From Flagellimonas alvinocaridis (GTDB lineage: Bacteria; Bacteroidota; Bacteroidia; Flavobacteriales; Flavobacteriaceae): a stretch of 64,000 nucleotides of DNA. The translations under genes and the position numbers were made by a program. Numbering within the stretch: position 1 is the stretch's first letter; each line of letters starts with the position of its first letter. This document shows positions 52,426 through 61,348 of the stretch, piece by piece. The stretch lies in assembly GCF_004916895.1 (NCBI RefSeq), contig NZ_SNTZ01000001.1, forward strand, positions 404,263 through 468,262. The letters are read 5' to 3'. Under the pieces are notes generated by a model. That model did not search any database. It worked only from the letters and a program-made list of their open reading frames with translations, and was not told where the DNA came from.

Positions 52426-53443
52426 AAACGATTTGTTCCTAAGAGCTTTGAAGGGTGAAACTGTTGAGCGTCCACCCGTATGGATGATGCGCCAAGCTGG
52501 GCGTTACCTTCCTGAATTTATGGAACTCAAACATAAATACGATTTCTTTACCCGATGCCAGACGCCAGAGTTGGCTTCCGAAATTACCGTGCAGCCTATT
52601 CGACGCTACGGAATGGATGCAGCCATACTTTTCAGTGATATCTTGGTGATTCCACAAGCTATGGACATTGAGGTGGAGATGAAACCGAACTTTGGCCCCT
52701 ACCTCCCAAACCCCATACGCTCCAAAGAAGATTTGGAAAAGGTTATCGTTCCTGATATTCAGGATACATTGGGTTATGTGATGGAGGCCATTACCCTGAC
52801 CAAGGAAAAGTTGAATGATGAAATCCCTCTTATCGGTTTTGCCGGTTCTCCTTGGACCATTCTCTGCTATTGTGTGGAAGGTCAAGGAAGCAAAAGTTTC
52901 GATAAGGCCCGGGGACTCTGCTTTTCCCAACCGGAAGTGGCCCATCAACTGCTTCAAAAGATAACAGACACGACGATTGCCTACCTTAAGGCCAAAGTAG
53001 AAGCAGGTGTGAACGCTGTCCAAGTTTTCGATTCGTGGGGCGGCATGCTCTCCCCTACCGATTACGAAGAATTTTCCTGGCCGTACATTCAACAGATCGT
53101 TAATGCATTGAAAGATTTGGCCCCGGTCATTGTTTTTGGCAAAGGGTGTTGGTTTGCATTGAAAGAAATGGCGCAATCGGGAGCTTCTGCAGTTGGAGTG
53201 GATTGGACCTGCTCGGCGAAAAATGCACGCTACCTTACCGGAGGAAATATAACCCTGCAAGGAAATTTTGATCCTGCTCGTTTGCTTTCCCCTCCAGCTG
53301 AAATCAAAAAGAGGGTTACTCAAATGATCAATGAATTTGGGAAAGACAAATATATCGTCAACTTAGGGCATGGCATTCTTCCCAATATACCATTGGAAAA
53401 TGCCAAAGCATTCATAGATGCCGTAAAAGAATATAAGGCGTGA
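52418..53443 (+). CDS. hemE: Uroporphyrinogen decarboxylase
   Basis: A 341-residue enzyme converting uroporphyrinogen III to coproporphyrinogen III. Family landmarks: [17 protein letters not shown] near the N-terminus (arginine clamp), [36 protein letters not shown] and [15 protein letters not shown]. It overlaps hemD by 8 bases and the GTG-started DUF6973 gene by 4. Confidence 0.97.
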   Translation: MIKNDLFLRALKGETVERPPVWMMRQAGRYLPEFMELKHKYDFFTRCQTPELASEITVQPIRRYGMDAAILFSDILVIPQAMDIEVEMKPNFGPYLPNPIRSKEDLEKVIVPDIQDTLGYVMEAITLTKEKLNDEIPLIGFAGSPWTILCYCVEGQGSKSFDKARGLCFSQPEVAHQLLQKITDTTIAYLKAKVEAGVNAVQVFDSWGGMLSPTDYEEFSWPYIQQIVNALKDLAPVIVFGKGCWFALKEMAQSGASAVGVDWTCSAKNARYLTGGNITLQGNFDPARLLSPPAEIKKRVTQMINEFGKDKYIVNLGHGILPNIPLENAKAFIDAVKEYKA

Positions 53444-53931
53444 ACCCCATAGCGGTACTGAAACGGGTAGACTTTAAAAATATACTGAAAGTTATATTCA
53501 TTGGGATGAGTCACCCGCTTTTCATTGTACCTACTATTCGAGCCACCAAGGATTGCATCCGCATATCAACGGACAACTATGGCCGATTGCATCATAAGAA
53601 TGGTCCAGCCAATGCATTCAGACATGCGCTTTGGAACTATTTGATTGCCAAAAGATGTTTTCATGTTCGGCGAAATGTGGATTCTGTTCTGGGATGGGCC
53701 AAAAAAATTACGGATTGGCACGAACACGCCTTCCCAAATGCCGAATTGGCCAAAAAAATGGATTTCCATAATAATGCCGTGGGAAGATTGGTATTTCGGG
53801 AAAATCCTGAAAAAACGGAACGTGAAATCATTGAACTATTGAAATCCATGACCTTGGTTTCGGTCAAGGTTGATTCCAATACCGATTTTGAAAGCTTAAT
53901 AACACAACTCATACATATACTCGATCAATGA
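53440..53931 (+). CDS. DUF6973-like protein embedded in the heme operon
   Basis: A 163-residue protein starting at GTG 53440, overlapping the hemE stop (GTGA). It has a histidine- and asparagine-rich core: [42 protein letters not shown], a pattern of conserved His, Glu and Asp residues that could bind a metal. It resembles the DUF6973 group, which has no known function. It overlaps hemF by 4 bases, so it is translated as part of the hem mRNA. It could be a heme or iron-handling helper, but nothing direct shows this. Confidence 0.75.
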   Translation: MNPIAVLKRVDFKNILKVIFIGMSHPLFIVPTIRATKDCIRISTDNYGRLHHKNGPANAFRHALWNYLIAKRCFHVRRNVDSVLGWAKKITDWHEHAFPNAELAKKMDFHNNAVGRLVFRENPEKTEREIIELLKSMTLVSVKVDSNTDFESLITQLIHILDQ

Positions 53932-54830
53932 AGGACACATTCTACGATTATATCCAAAAACTACAAGATACCATTACCGCAAAACTTGAAGAGGTGGATG
54001 GAAAGGCCAAATTTCAACAGGATATTTGGAAACGCCCTGAAGGCGGTGGTGGAAGGACCCGTGTCATTGAAAATGGAAATGTATTCGAAAAAGGTGGAGT
54101 GAATATTTCCAAGGTACATGGTGAACTTCCCAAAAGTATGCAGCAGTATTTTGGCGTGGAAGATGCTGATTTTTTTGCCTGCGGACTCAGTTTGGTCATC
54201 CATCCCAAGAGTCCCATGGTACCCACCGTACATGCTAACTGGCGATATTTTGAGATGTACAACAAAAATGGGGACATCGTGGACCAATGGTTTGGTGGCG
54301 GTCAGGACCTAACACCCTATTATCTGTTTGAGGAAGATGCCCAACATTTTCACCGAACCTGTAAAAATGCCTGTGACGCCCATAATCCAGAATTTTATCC
54401 CAATTACAAAAAGAGATGTGACGAGTATTTCTGGAATGCCCATCGCAATGAGGCCAGAGGAGTTGGCGGGCTCTTTTTTGACTATTGCAAAGCAACGGAA
54501 ACCATGACCATGCAAGATTGGTACAATTATGTCACCGAGGTTGGGGATAGTTTTTTGGACGCATATATACCAATCGTCACAAAAAGAAAAGAGCTTCCTT
54601 ATTCCCAAAAACAACGGGATTGGCAGGAAATTAGACGGGGAAGGTATGTGGAATTTAACTTGGTACACGATAAGGGAACCCTCTTCGGTCTGCGCACCAA
54701 TGGCCGTATAGAGAGTATTTTGATGAGCCTCCCTCCCCATGTGCAATGGAGGTATGACCATCACCCCGAAAAAGGAAGTCCAGAAGAGCAATTAATTGAG
54801 GTGCTGCAACATCCAAAAAATTGGGTTTAA
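53928..54830 (+). CDS. hemF: Oxygen-dependent coproporphyrinogen III oxidase
   Basis: A 300-residue enzyme that decarboxylates coproporphyrinogen III to protoporphyrinogen IX using O2. It carries the family stretches GGGGRTRVIENGNVFEKGGV, TVHANWRYFEMYN, WFGGGQDLTPYY, KKRCDEYFWNAHRNEARGVG and GRYVEFNLVHDKGTLFGL. Its oxygen-dependent type implies aerobic life. It overlaps DUF6973 by an ATGA at 53928. Confidence 0.97.
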   Translation: MKDTFYDYIQKLQDTITAKLEEVDGKAKFQQDIWKRPEGGGGRTRVIENGNVFEKGGVNISKVHGELPKSMQQYFGVEDADFFACGLSLVIHPKSPMVPTVHANWRYFEMYNKNGDIVDQWFGGGQDLTPYYLFEEDAQHFHRTCKNACDAHNPEFYPNYKKRCDEYFWNAHRNEARGVGGLFFDYCKATETMTMQDWYNYVTEVGDSFLDAYIPIVTKRKELPYSQKQRDWQEIRRGRYVEFNLVHDKGTLFGLRTNGRIESILMSLPPHVQWRYDHHPEKGSPEEQLIEVLQHPKNWV

Positions 54831-54834
54831 TGTG

Positions 54835-54842
54835 TAGCTTTG
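54835..54842 (+). promoter_or_regulatory. -7 box (TAGCTTTG) of the phzF-like gene
   Basis: Exact TAnnTTTG match, 15 bases before ATG 54858, just past the hemF stop. It suggests an internal promoter for phzF-hemB, apart from read-through. Confidence 0.4.
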
Positions 54843-54857
54843 TTTGAAACCAAACCC

Positions 54858-55646
54858 ATGAAGCAGAAAATATATCAAGTCGACGCTTTTACCGATCGTC
54901 CTTTCGGCGGTAATCCTGCAGCAGTTTGCATTTTGGATGCGTGGCTCGATACTGCACTTATGCAAAGCATTGCGGAAGAAAACAATCTGGCCGAAACTGC
55001 ATTTGCTGTTCAAAAAGGTGAGGTTTACGAATTACGTTGGTTTACTCCAGAAACTGAGGTCGATTTGTGTGGTCATGCCACCTTAGCCACGGCATATGTG
55101 TTGTTCAATTACTACAATCACAATGAAAAAACCATTCGGTTTTATTCTCCCAGAAGTGGGGAATTGACTGTGGAAAAAACGGCCAACGGTTGGATGACCT
55201 TGGATTTTCCCACCGACCCAATAGTAGCCATTCGGAACAATAGGGAATTGGACAATGCCATAGGGCTTACCCCTATCAAAACCTTTAAGGGAAAAACGGA
55301 TTTTATGATGGTCTACAGCTCCCAACAAGAAGTGGAGGCCATTACCCCCAACCTGCATTTGTTGAACCAATTGGATTGTAGAGGCGTCATTGTTACAGCA
55401 CCGGGCCAAGAGGTTGATTTTATCTCCAGATTCTTTGCCCCGCAATGTGGCATTCCTGAAGACCCTGTGACCGGCTCGGCACACACGTCCCTTACCCCGT
55501 ATTGGTACGAAGTGTTGGGCAAAAGCAAAATGACCGCCAAGCAACTCTCCAAAAGAGGAGGGGACTTAATCTGTGAATATTTGGGAGACCGGATAAAAAT
55601 TTCCGGCAAAGCAGCTCCCTACCTAACCGGTGAAATTGAAATTTAA
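54858..55646 (+). CDS. PhzF family isomerase-like protein
   Basis: A 262-residue protein of the phenazine-biosynthesis-like PhzF fold: QVDAFTDRPFGGNPAAVC, the general-acid Glu46 in NNLAETAF, EVDLCGHATLATAYVLF and EDPVTGSAHTSLTPYW. Members catalyse isomerisations or have unknown roles; there is no phenazine pathway here. It follows hemF by 27 bases, possesses its own -7 box, and precedes hemB by 8 bases. I start at ATG 54858, since a TTG at 54840 is inside the promoter. Confidence 0.88.
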   Translation: MKQKIYQVDAFTDRPFGGNPAAVCILDAWLDTALMQSIAEENNLAETAFAVQKGEVYELRWFTPETEVDLCGHATLATAYVLFNYYNHNEKTIRFYSPRSGELTVEKTANGWMTLDFPTDPIVAIRNNRELDNAIGLTPIKTFKGKTDFMMVYSSQQEVEAITPNLHLLNQLDCRGVIVTAPGQEVDFISRFFAPQCGIPEDPVTGSAHTSLTPYWYEVLGKSKMTAKQLSKRGGDLICEYLGDRIKISGKAAPYLTGEIEI

Positions 55647-55654
55647 GAATCTGT

Positions 55655-56644
55655 ATGTATCCATTGATTAGAAATAGAAGACTACGCGCCTCCGAATCCA
55701 TCCGAAGATTGGTTCGGGAAACCCTGGTGACCCCAGACGACTTTCTAGTGCCCCTTTTTGTGGTGGAAGGAAAAGGAATCAAAGAAGAAATTGCTTCCAT
55801 GCCCAATTATTTTAGGTTGAGTTTGGACAATCTTGAAAAAGAAGTTAAAGAGCTTTGGAAAATGGGGCTTTGCTCCGTGTTGCTTTTTGTTAAGGTTGAT
55901 GAAAAGCTCAAGGACAACAAAGGCACCGAGGCCATCAACCCAAATGGATTGATGCAAAGGGCGATAAAGACCGTCAAAAATGCCTGCCCACAGATGTTGG
56001 TGATGACCGATGTGGCGTTGGACCCATTTTCATCCTATGGCCATGATGGGATTGTGGCCGAAGGGCAGATCCTCAATGACGAAACTGCTGAGATATTGGC
56101 CGAGATGAGCGTCTCCCATGCGCAGGCCGGAGCCGATTTTGTGGCCCCCAGCGATATGATGGATGGACGCATCCTCACCATTCGGGAAGCCTTGGAAGAT
56201 GAAGGGTTCCAAAATACGGGAATCATGAGCTATTCTGCCAAATATGCCAGTGCCTATTACGGTCCGTTCCGGGATGCCCTGGATTCAGCTCCTGTTGATA
56301 TTGCCAACGTGCCCAAGGACAAAAAGACGTATCAAATGGATTTTGCCAATAGGCTGGAGGCTATCCGCGAAACCCAAATGGACATAGATGAAGGTGCCGA
56401 TATTGTGATGGTAAAACCGGGTCTTCCCTATTTGGACATTGTTCGGGACATAAAAAATGAGGTGGATGTGCCCATTGCCGTCTATCAGGTATCCGGGGAA
56501 TACGCCATGCTCAAAGCTGCCGCGGAAAAAGGGTGGCTAGACCATGATGCCGTGATGCTGGAACAATTGACCGCCATTAAACGGGCGGGGGCAAGCATCA
56601 TTGCCAGTTATTTTGCTAAAGACTTTATCCGTACCTTGGGATGA
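55655..56644 (+). CDS. hemB: Porphobilinogen synthase (delta-aminolevulinate dehydratase)
   Basis: A 329-residue enzyme joining two 5-aminolevulinates. The two active-site lysines are visible: Lys196 in SYSAKYASAYYGPFRDAL and Lys254 in IVMVKPGLPYLD, the latter being the Schiff-base residue. Start MYPLIRNRRLRASESIRRL is typical. It lies 8 bases after phzF and closes the hem run. The order hemA-C-D-E-(DUF6973)-F-(phzF)-B lacks only hemL among the early steps. Confidence 0.97.
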   Translation: MYPLIRNRRLRASESIRRLVRETLVTPDDFLVPLFVVEGKGIKEEIASMPNYFRLSLDNLEKEVKELWKMGLCSVLLFVKVDEKLKDNKGTEAINPNGLMQRAIKTVKNACPQMLVMTDVALDPFSSYGHDGIVAEGQILNDETAEILAEMSVSHAQAGADFVAPSDMMDGRILTIREALEDEGFQNTGIMSYSAKYASAYYGPFRDALDSAPVDIANVPKDKKTYQMDFANRLEAIRETQMDIDEGADIVMVKPGLPYLDIVRDIKNEVDVPIAVYQVSGEYAMLKAAAEKGWLDHDAVMLEQLTAIKRAGASIIASYFAKDFIRTLG

Positions 56645-56678
56645 TTCAAAAAATACGTACAACCAACCCTACTAACTC

Positions 56679-57977
56679 ATGAAAAACCTCTTTGTATTCT
56701 GTTTTTGTTTTATTTTCATTTCAACCAGCCTTTTTGCACAACAAAACTTGATTCATGCCCTTCCCTCAAAATTGGGATTGGATAAAGCCTACATCGACCA
56801 AAAAGTGGATTCTATCATGGAGCTTGGCATAAAAAACCAAGCCTTCCCAGGCGCCCAAGTATTGGTAGCCAAAAACGATACGGTAATCTTCCACAAAGCA
56901 TATGGATTTCACACGTATGATAGTGTGCAGCCCGTTGCCCTGAACGACCTTTATGATTTGGCATCCGTTACTAAAATCTTGGGGCCATTGCCTGCTTTGA
57001 TGAAATTGGTGGACGAAGGCAAACTTGATTTGGATGTCCCATTTAGCAACTACTGGCCTTCATGGAAAAAACATAAGGATAAAAAAGATCTGACCCTACG
57101 TGAAATTTTGAGTCACCAGGCCGGATTGGTGCCCTATATTGTCTTCTTGGAGAAAGTGATGAAAAAGAATGGGAAGGTAAAACGTCGCTTTGTAAGGGAT
57201 ACTCCCAGTGAAAAATTTCAGCAACAAGTGTATGAGAACCTATTCATCAGTGATCGCTTTGAAGCAAAAATGAACCGTATGATCGACAGGTCCAAGGTTT
57301 CCGATGAAAAAAAATACAAGTATTCAGGACTTACCTTTCTCATCTATCCAAGGTTAATAGAACAACTCACCGGCACCGATTACGAAACCTATTTGGAGGA
57401 GAATTTCTATAAACCCCTTGGGTGTTATACTTTGGGTTACAATCCAAGTAAAAAGAATTATGTCAATGCCATTGTACCCACCGAAAATGATAGTGTATTC
57501 AGGAAGACTTTCGTCAAAGGTTGGGTCCATGACGAAAACGCTTCGTTAAAAGGTGGGGTATCCGGAAATGCAGGATTGTTTGGCACTGCAGACGACTTGG
57601 CCAAGATCATGATGTTTTATGAAAACTACGGTGCAGTAGGGGATAAACAAATTATCTCCAAGGAAATTGTAAAAGAGTTTGGCAGGGTCCAATATCCTGA
57701 TAACGATAACCGAAGAGGACTTGGTTTCGACAAACCCTTACTTAACAATTCCGAGCTTGCTTTGGAAGATGCCTATCCCTCTCCCTTGGCAAGTCCAGAG
57801 AGTTTTGGTCACTCTGGATTTACTGGAACTTTTGTTTGGGCAGATCCAGAAAACAAGCTGGTTTATATTTTTCTTTCGAACAGGGTTTATCCCTCAAGGG
57901 AACATGGCCAAATATATCGTCTAAATATTCGGACAGCACTGCAAAATGTATTTTATCGTGCATCTTCCATGGATTAA
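56679..57977 (+). CDS. Serine hydrolase (class C beta-lactamase-like)
   Basis: A 432-residue exported protein (NLFVFCFCFIFISTSLFAQ). The beta-lactamase/transpeptidase motifs are SVTK (Ser96, Lys99), a YSG motif in KYKYSGLTFLIY and HSGFTG at the C-terminal end. Class C-like members of this type include D-aminopeptidases, esterases and peptidoglycan hydrolases, and most are not lactamases. It follows hemB by 34 bases but has its own N-terminal leader, and need not share its function. Confidence 0.87.
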   Translation: MKNLFVFCFCFIFISTSLFAQQNLIHALPSKLGLDKAYIDQKVDSIMELGIKNQAFPGAQVLVAKNDTVIFHKAYGFHTYDSVQPVALNDLYDLASVTKILGPLPALMKLVDEGKLDLDVPFSNYWPSWKKHKDKKDLTLREILSHQAGLVPYIVFLEKVMKKNGKVKRRFVRDTPSEKFQQQVYENLFISDRFEAKMNRMIDRSKVSDEKKYKYSGLTFLIYPRLIEQLTGTDYETYLEENFYKPLGCYTLGYNPSKKNYVNAIVPTENDSVFRKTFVKGWVHDENASLKGGVSGNAGLFGTADDLAKIMMFYENYGAVGDKQIISKEIVKEFGRVQYPDNDNRRGLGFDKPLLNNSELALEDAYPSPLASPESFGHSGFTGTFVWADPENKLVYIFLSNRVYPSREHGQIYRLNIRTALQNVFYRASSMD

Positions 57978-58031
57978 ATATATGGAGGGTTAAGCTCCTT
58001 AAAAAGTAGTAGTCGAAACATAAATTAATCT

Positions 58032-58061
58032 TTTTGGAAAAGTTTTGTAAGCTTTCCAAAA
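58032..58061. other. Inverted repeat after the serine hydrolase gene
   Basis: TTTTGGAAA and TTTCCAAAA (9-bp arms) with a 12-base loop, 54 bases past the stop. No T-run follows, so it is a weak terminator or an operator for the next lipoprotein gene. Confidence 0.4.
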
Positions 58062-58102
58062 TAGCACTCACTAATAAAGGGCATTCATTCAATAATTGAA
58101 AA

Positions 58103-58795
58103 ATGTCCTTTATGGATTTTAAGCTTACTTCTTTTTGTGTTATTCTTGCTTTGCCCTTCTTAAGTTGTATTGGTGAGGATTACGTGGACGATTTTGTGGA
58201 GCCCACAATCCGTATCAACAATCCCATAACAGGTATCCAAATCTCGGATAGTCATCCCTACTCGGCTACATATTTGAACAATATTGGTCAACCTGAAGAT
58301 GTAAAGGTCACTTGGTCTACCTCCAATGCATCCATCGTCACCATAGATGATCAAGGAGTAGCAACAGCCATTGCGGAAGGCGAGGCCACCATTAGTGCTA
58401 CCATTCTGATTGACGGGAGCACGTTGACCGCCGAGGATTCCATTACCATTTCTTCTGATCCTGTTGAAAATAGCGAGGAATCCAACGGAGATGGAACCAT
58501 TGCCACCACGAGTGCCTACGCCCTTGAGGGAACCTTTACCCTTCGGGCCGATAAGGGCAACCTCAACCTATCCTTCAATTCAGATTATAAAGCTTCATCA
58601 AGTTTACCTGGGCTTTATTTGTATCTATCCAACAACCCCAATTCTGTCAATGGAGCATTGGAAGTGGGTGCTGTAACCGTTTTTGAAGGGGCACATACCT
58701 ATATCATTGAGGATGTTGGCCTCAATGAGTACCAATATCTTTTGTATTGGTGTAAACCCTTTAATGTTAAAGTTGGAGAGGGTCTCATTAATTGA
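58103..58795 (+). CDS. Lipoprotein with Big_2-like and DM13 domains
   Basis: A 230-residue lipoprotein (CVILALPFLSC lipobox). After the signal comes a bacterial Ig-like (Big_2) domain (NNPITGIQISDSHPYSA, KVTWSTSNASIVTIDDQGVATA) and then a DM13 domain (YALEGTFTLRADKGNLNLSF, LYLYLSNNPNSV, YIIEDVGLNEYQYLLYWCKPFNVKVGEG). DM13 domains carry a conserved cysteine and are thought to be redox-related. An outer-membrane protein gene follows 18 bases later. ATG 58112 is an alternative start. Confidence 0.8.
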   Translation: MSFMDFKLTSFCVILALPFLSCIGEDYVDDFVEPTIRINNPITGIQISDSHPYSATYLNNIGQPEDVKVTWSTSNASIVTIDDQGVATAIAEGEATISATILIDGSTLTAEDSITISSDPVENSEESNGDGTIATTSAYALEGTFTLRADKGNLNLSFNSDYKASSSLPGLYLYLSNNPNSVNGALEVGAVTVFEGAHTYIIEDVGLNEYQYLLYWCKPFNVKVGEGLIN

Positions 58796-58813
58796 ATCAT
58801 ACATCGAACAGCC

Positions 58814-59671
58814 ATGAAAATATACCAACTTGTTTTATTTGGGTTTTTAATACTTGGTCAAACCGTCCTTGGACAATGGACGCGCGAACGAGGAAACGGA
58901 TACTACAAATTGTCTGCATGGTACCTTGAGGCCGACCAACATTACACGGATACCGGAGCTATAGAACCCAATGCCACCCGAGGGCAGTTCAATCTGAACC
59001 TGTATGCGGAATATGGCATAACCGATCGCTGGAATGTGGTGGGCTATGTTCCCTTTTTCTCCCGGACCTATCAGAACGATATTTTTTCAAAGACTACTGG
59101 AGAACTCATAACCTCAGGAGAATCGGTAAACTCAATTGGAGATATTGATCTTGGTATTACTTACGGACTGATTCAAAATGAAAAACTGGCCCTTTCAACC
59201 ACATTGCTGTTTGGCATACCCTCTGGAAACGATTCTGGGGGCAGTGACGGGAGTTATCAGACCGGGGATGGAGAATTCAACCAAATGGTTCGGATAGCTG
59301 CAGGCAAACCCTTTTCCTTTGCCAAACTCCCTGCCTATGCCAAAGCATATCTAGGCTACAACAACAGAACCCAGAACTTCTCGGACGAATTACGGACGGG
59401 AGCCGAATTGGGTTTGCAATTTTTTAACCGCCTATGGGTCGCCGGAAAACTGGATGTGGTACAATCCATGCACAACGGCACCCTAAGTGCCCAAAATAGC
59501 CAAGGAAGTATTTTTGCCAACAATGTTGAATTTATTGGCCTTGGAGCCGAAGCTGCCTATTATATTTCTCCCAAATGGGGGATATCCGCAACCTATGGCG
59601 GGGCTCTGGATGGTCGTATTATTTATGCCGACCCTTCCTTTGCTATTGGAGTTTTTCTGGATATTAAGTAG
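58814..59671 (+). CDS. Outer-membrane beta-barrel (transporter-like) protein
   Basis: A 285-residue exported protein (LVLFGFLILGQTVLGQ) built of alternating hydrophobic and polar beta-strands with aromatic girdles (NGYYKLSAWYLEADQHYTD, LNLYAEYGITDRWNVVGYVPFF, AKAYLGYNNRTQNF) and a terminal strand ending FLDIK. It is similar in type to outer-membrane transporters of the MetA/phenol family, but the cargo is unknown. It lies 18 bases after the DM13 lipoprotein gene and likely acts with it at the outer membrane. Confidence 0.75.
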   Translation: MKIYQLVLFGFLILGQTVLGQWTRERGNGYYKLSAWYLEADQHYTDTGAIEPNATRGQFNLNLYAEYGITDRWNVVGYVPFFSRTYQNDIFSKTTGELITSGESVNSIGDIDLGITYGLIQNEKLALSTTLLFGIPSGNDSGGSDGSYQTGDGEFNQMVRIAAGKPFSFAKLPAYAKAYLGYNNRTQNFSDELRTGAELGLQFFNRLWVAGKLDVVQSMHNGTLSAQNSQGSIFANNVEFIGLGAEAAYYISPKWGISATYGGALDGRIIYADPSFAIGVFLDIK

Positions 59672-59701
59672 CCCGTTTATAAAATGAAGGTAAGCAACTG
59701 C

Positions 59702-59730
59702 TTGGCTGTATGGAATTTTAGCTACTTTTG
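59702..59730 (+). promoter_or_regulatory. Promoter of the CNNM/ogt/exonuclease unit
   Basis: TTG (59702-59704), 18-base spacer, TACTTTTG (59723-59730): an almost ideal Bacteroidota promoter. The -7 box ends 17 bases before ATG 59748. Confidence 0.7.
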
Positions 59731-59747
59731 AATCAATACTTAGATTC

Positions 59748-60869
59748 ATGGGACTACTACTATTCTACGCCCTTATTTCCATTTTCTTTTCTTTTTTATG
59801 CTCCATTTTGGAAGCAGTACTGTTGAGCGTCACACCAACGTTCATCAATCTAAAAAAACAGGAAGGCAAGGAATATGCTGGCACCTTGGAAGCTTTAAAA
59901 AAAGATGTGGACAAACCGTTGATTGCCATTCTTACCCTTAACACAGTTGCCCATACCGTAGGAGCCATATTAGTGGGAGTACAGGCCAAGGTAGCCTACG
60001 CCGATCTCTATGGAACCACAAAACGTACCATATTAGGGTTTCAATTTACCGAAGACCTTATGGTAGGTATTGTCTCCACTATCATGACTATTTTAATCTT
60101 GGTGGCTTCGGAAATCATTCCCAAAACCATTGGGGCCACCTATTGGAAACAATTGGCCAACTTTACCAGCAAAGCGCTTAGCATCATGGTATTTGCCCTC
60201 AAATGGACAGGGTTATTATGGGTCTTGCAACTATTCACCAAGTTGATTGGAGCGAAGGGAGAACATGGCAGTGTATTAAGCCGTGAGGATTTTACGGCCA
60301 TGACCGATATTGCCCATGAGGAAGGGGTTTTTCATGAATCGGAATCCAAGGTCATCAAGAACCTCCTTAAGTTTGATGAAATATCGGCCAAAGATGTGAT
60401 GACACCCCGAACCGTAATGAAAATTGCCTCGGAGGATACTACTATCCAAGCCTTTTTTGAAGCCAATCGTCCCTTGCGTTTTTCAAGGATTCCTTTGTAC
60501 CAAGGTCGTATGGACAACATAACCGGTTTCTTTCTGAAAGATGAACTCATGGAGGCCATCATCAATAAAAAAGGAGGGGAAAAGCTTTCCACCTTGAAAC
60601 GGGAAATCTTGGTATCTAACCGAAGCATCCCCATTCCTGAACTATTTGAAAAGTTTGTAGAGAAAAGGGAACACGTTTCCTTGGTGGTGGACGAGTATGG
60701 CTCCGTAAGTGGGCTGGTGACTATGGAAGATGTCATTGAAACCTTGTTGGGATTGGAAATCATGGACGAAAGTGACAACGTGGAAGACCTGCAAGTGTTG
60801 GCGAGAAGGAATTGGGAGACCCGGGCCAAGCGATTGGGAATCATTGAATCTAAAGGTAAAATAAAGTAA
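59748..60869 (+). CDS. CNNM (DUF21) and CBS domain membrane protein (CorC/HlyC type)
   Basis: A 373-residue protein with a DUF21/CNNM membrane domain (about 1-185, helices including LLLFYALISIFFSFLCSILEAVLL, IVSTIMTILILVASEIIP) and two CBS motifs (about 200-335: KDVMTPRTVMKIASED, FSRIPLYQGRMDNITGFF, GSVSGLVTMEDVIETLLG). It lacks most of a C-terminal CorC_HlyC domain. Members transport or regulate magnesium or cobalt. Its stop overlaps the ogt start by one base (TAATG). Confidence 0.9.
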   Translation: MGLLLFYALISIFFSFLCSILEAVLLSVTPTFINLKKQEGKEYAGTLEALKKDVDKPLIAILTLNTVAHTVGAILVGVQAKVAYADLYGTTKRTILGFQFTEDLMVGIVSTIMTILILVASEIIPKTIGATYWKQLANFTSKALSIMVFALKWTGLLWVLQLFTKLIGAKGEHGSVLSREDFTAMTDIAHEEGVFHESESKVIKNLLKFDEISAKDVMTPRTVMKIASEDTTIQAFFEANRPLRFSRIPLYQGRMDNITGFFLKDELMEAIINKKGGEKLSTLKREILVSNRSIPIPELFEKFVEKREHVSLVVDEYGSVSGLVTMEDVIETLLGLEIMDESDNVEDLQVLARRNWETRAKRLGIIESKGKIK

Positions 60870-61339
60870 TGGAAATTGCTTATTTACAAACACCTATAGG
60901 TTTTGCAGAATTTAGAGGTGATGAAAATGGGCTAGCCTCCGTGTCTGTATTTGACGATAAAAAACCTATTGGTATAATTCCAGAGGTGTTGGAAGACGCC
61001 ATCTACCAATTCAAGGAATATTTTGAGGGTTCCCGAAAGGAATTTGACCTCAAGCTGAATCCTTCCGGCACCGATTTTCAAAAAAAGGTTTGGGATGCCC
61101 TTCTTGAAATCCCATTTGGAAAAACCATTTCTTATTTGGAACTTTCCAAAAGACTAGGCGATGTAAAAGCCATTCGTGCAGTAGCCTCGGCCAATGGCAA
61201 AAATCCTCTTTGGATTGTGGTTCCCTGTCATCGCGTTATTGGGACCAACGGAGACCTCACTGGATATGCAGGTGGCCTGCATAGAAAAAAATGGTTATTG
61301 GAACATGAGAGTCCTGCAAAGCAGACCACTCTTTTTTAA
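60869..61339 (+). CDS. ogt: Methylated-DNA--[protein]-cysteine S-methyltransferase
   Basis: A 156-residue suicide DNA-repair protein that takes the methyl group of O6-methylguanine onto the cysteine of VVPCHRVIG. The helix-turn-helix part is FQKKVWDALLEIPFGKTISY. It lacks the extra N-terminal Ada domain, so it is the Ogt type. It is co-transcribed with the CNNM gene and a 3'-5' exonuclease, 9 bases downstream. Confidence 0.94.
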   Translation: MEIAYLQTPIGFAEFRGDENGLASVSVFDDKKPIGIIPEVLEDAIYQFKEYFEGSRKEFDLKLNPSGTDFQKKVWDALLEIPFGKTISYLELSKRLGDVKAIRAVASANGKNPLWIVVPCHRVIGTNGDLTGYAGGLHRKKWLLEHESPAKQTTLF

Positions 61340-61348
61340 TACGCTACC

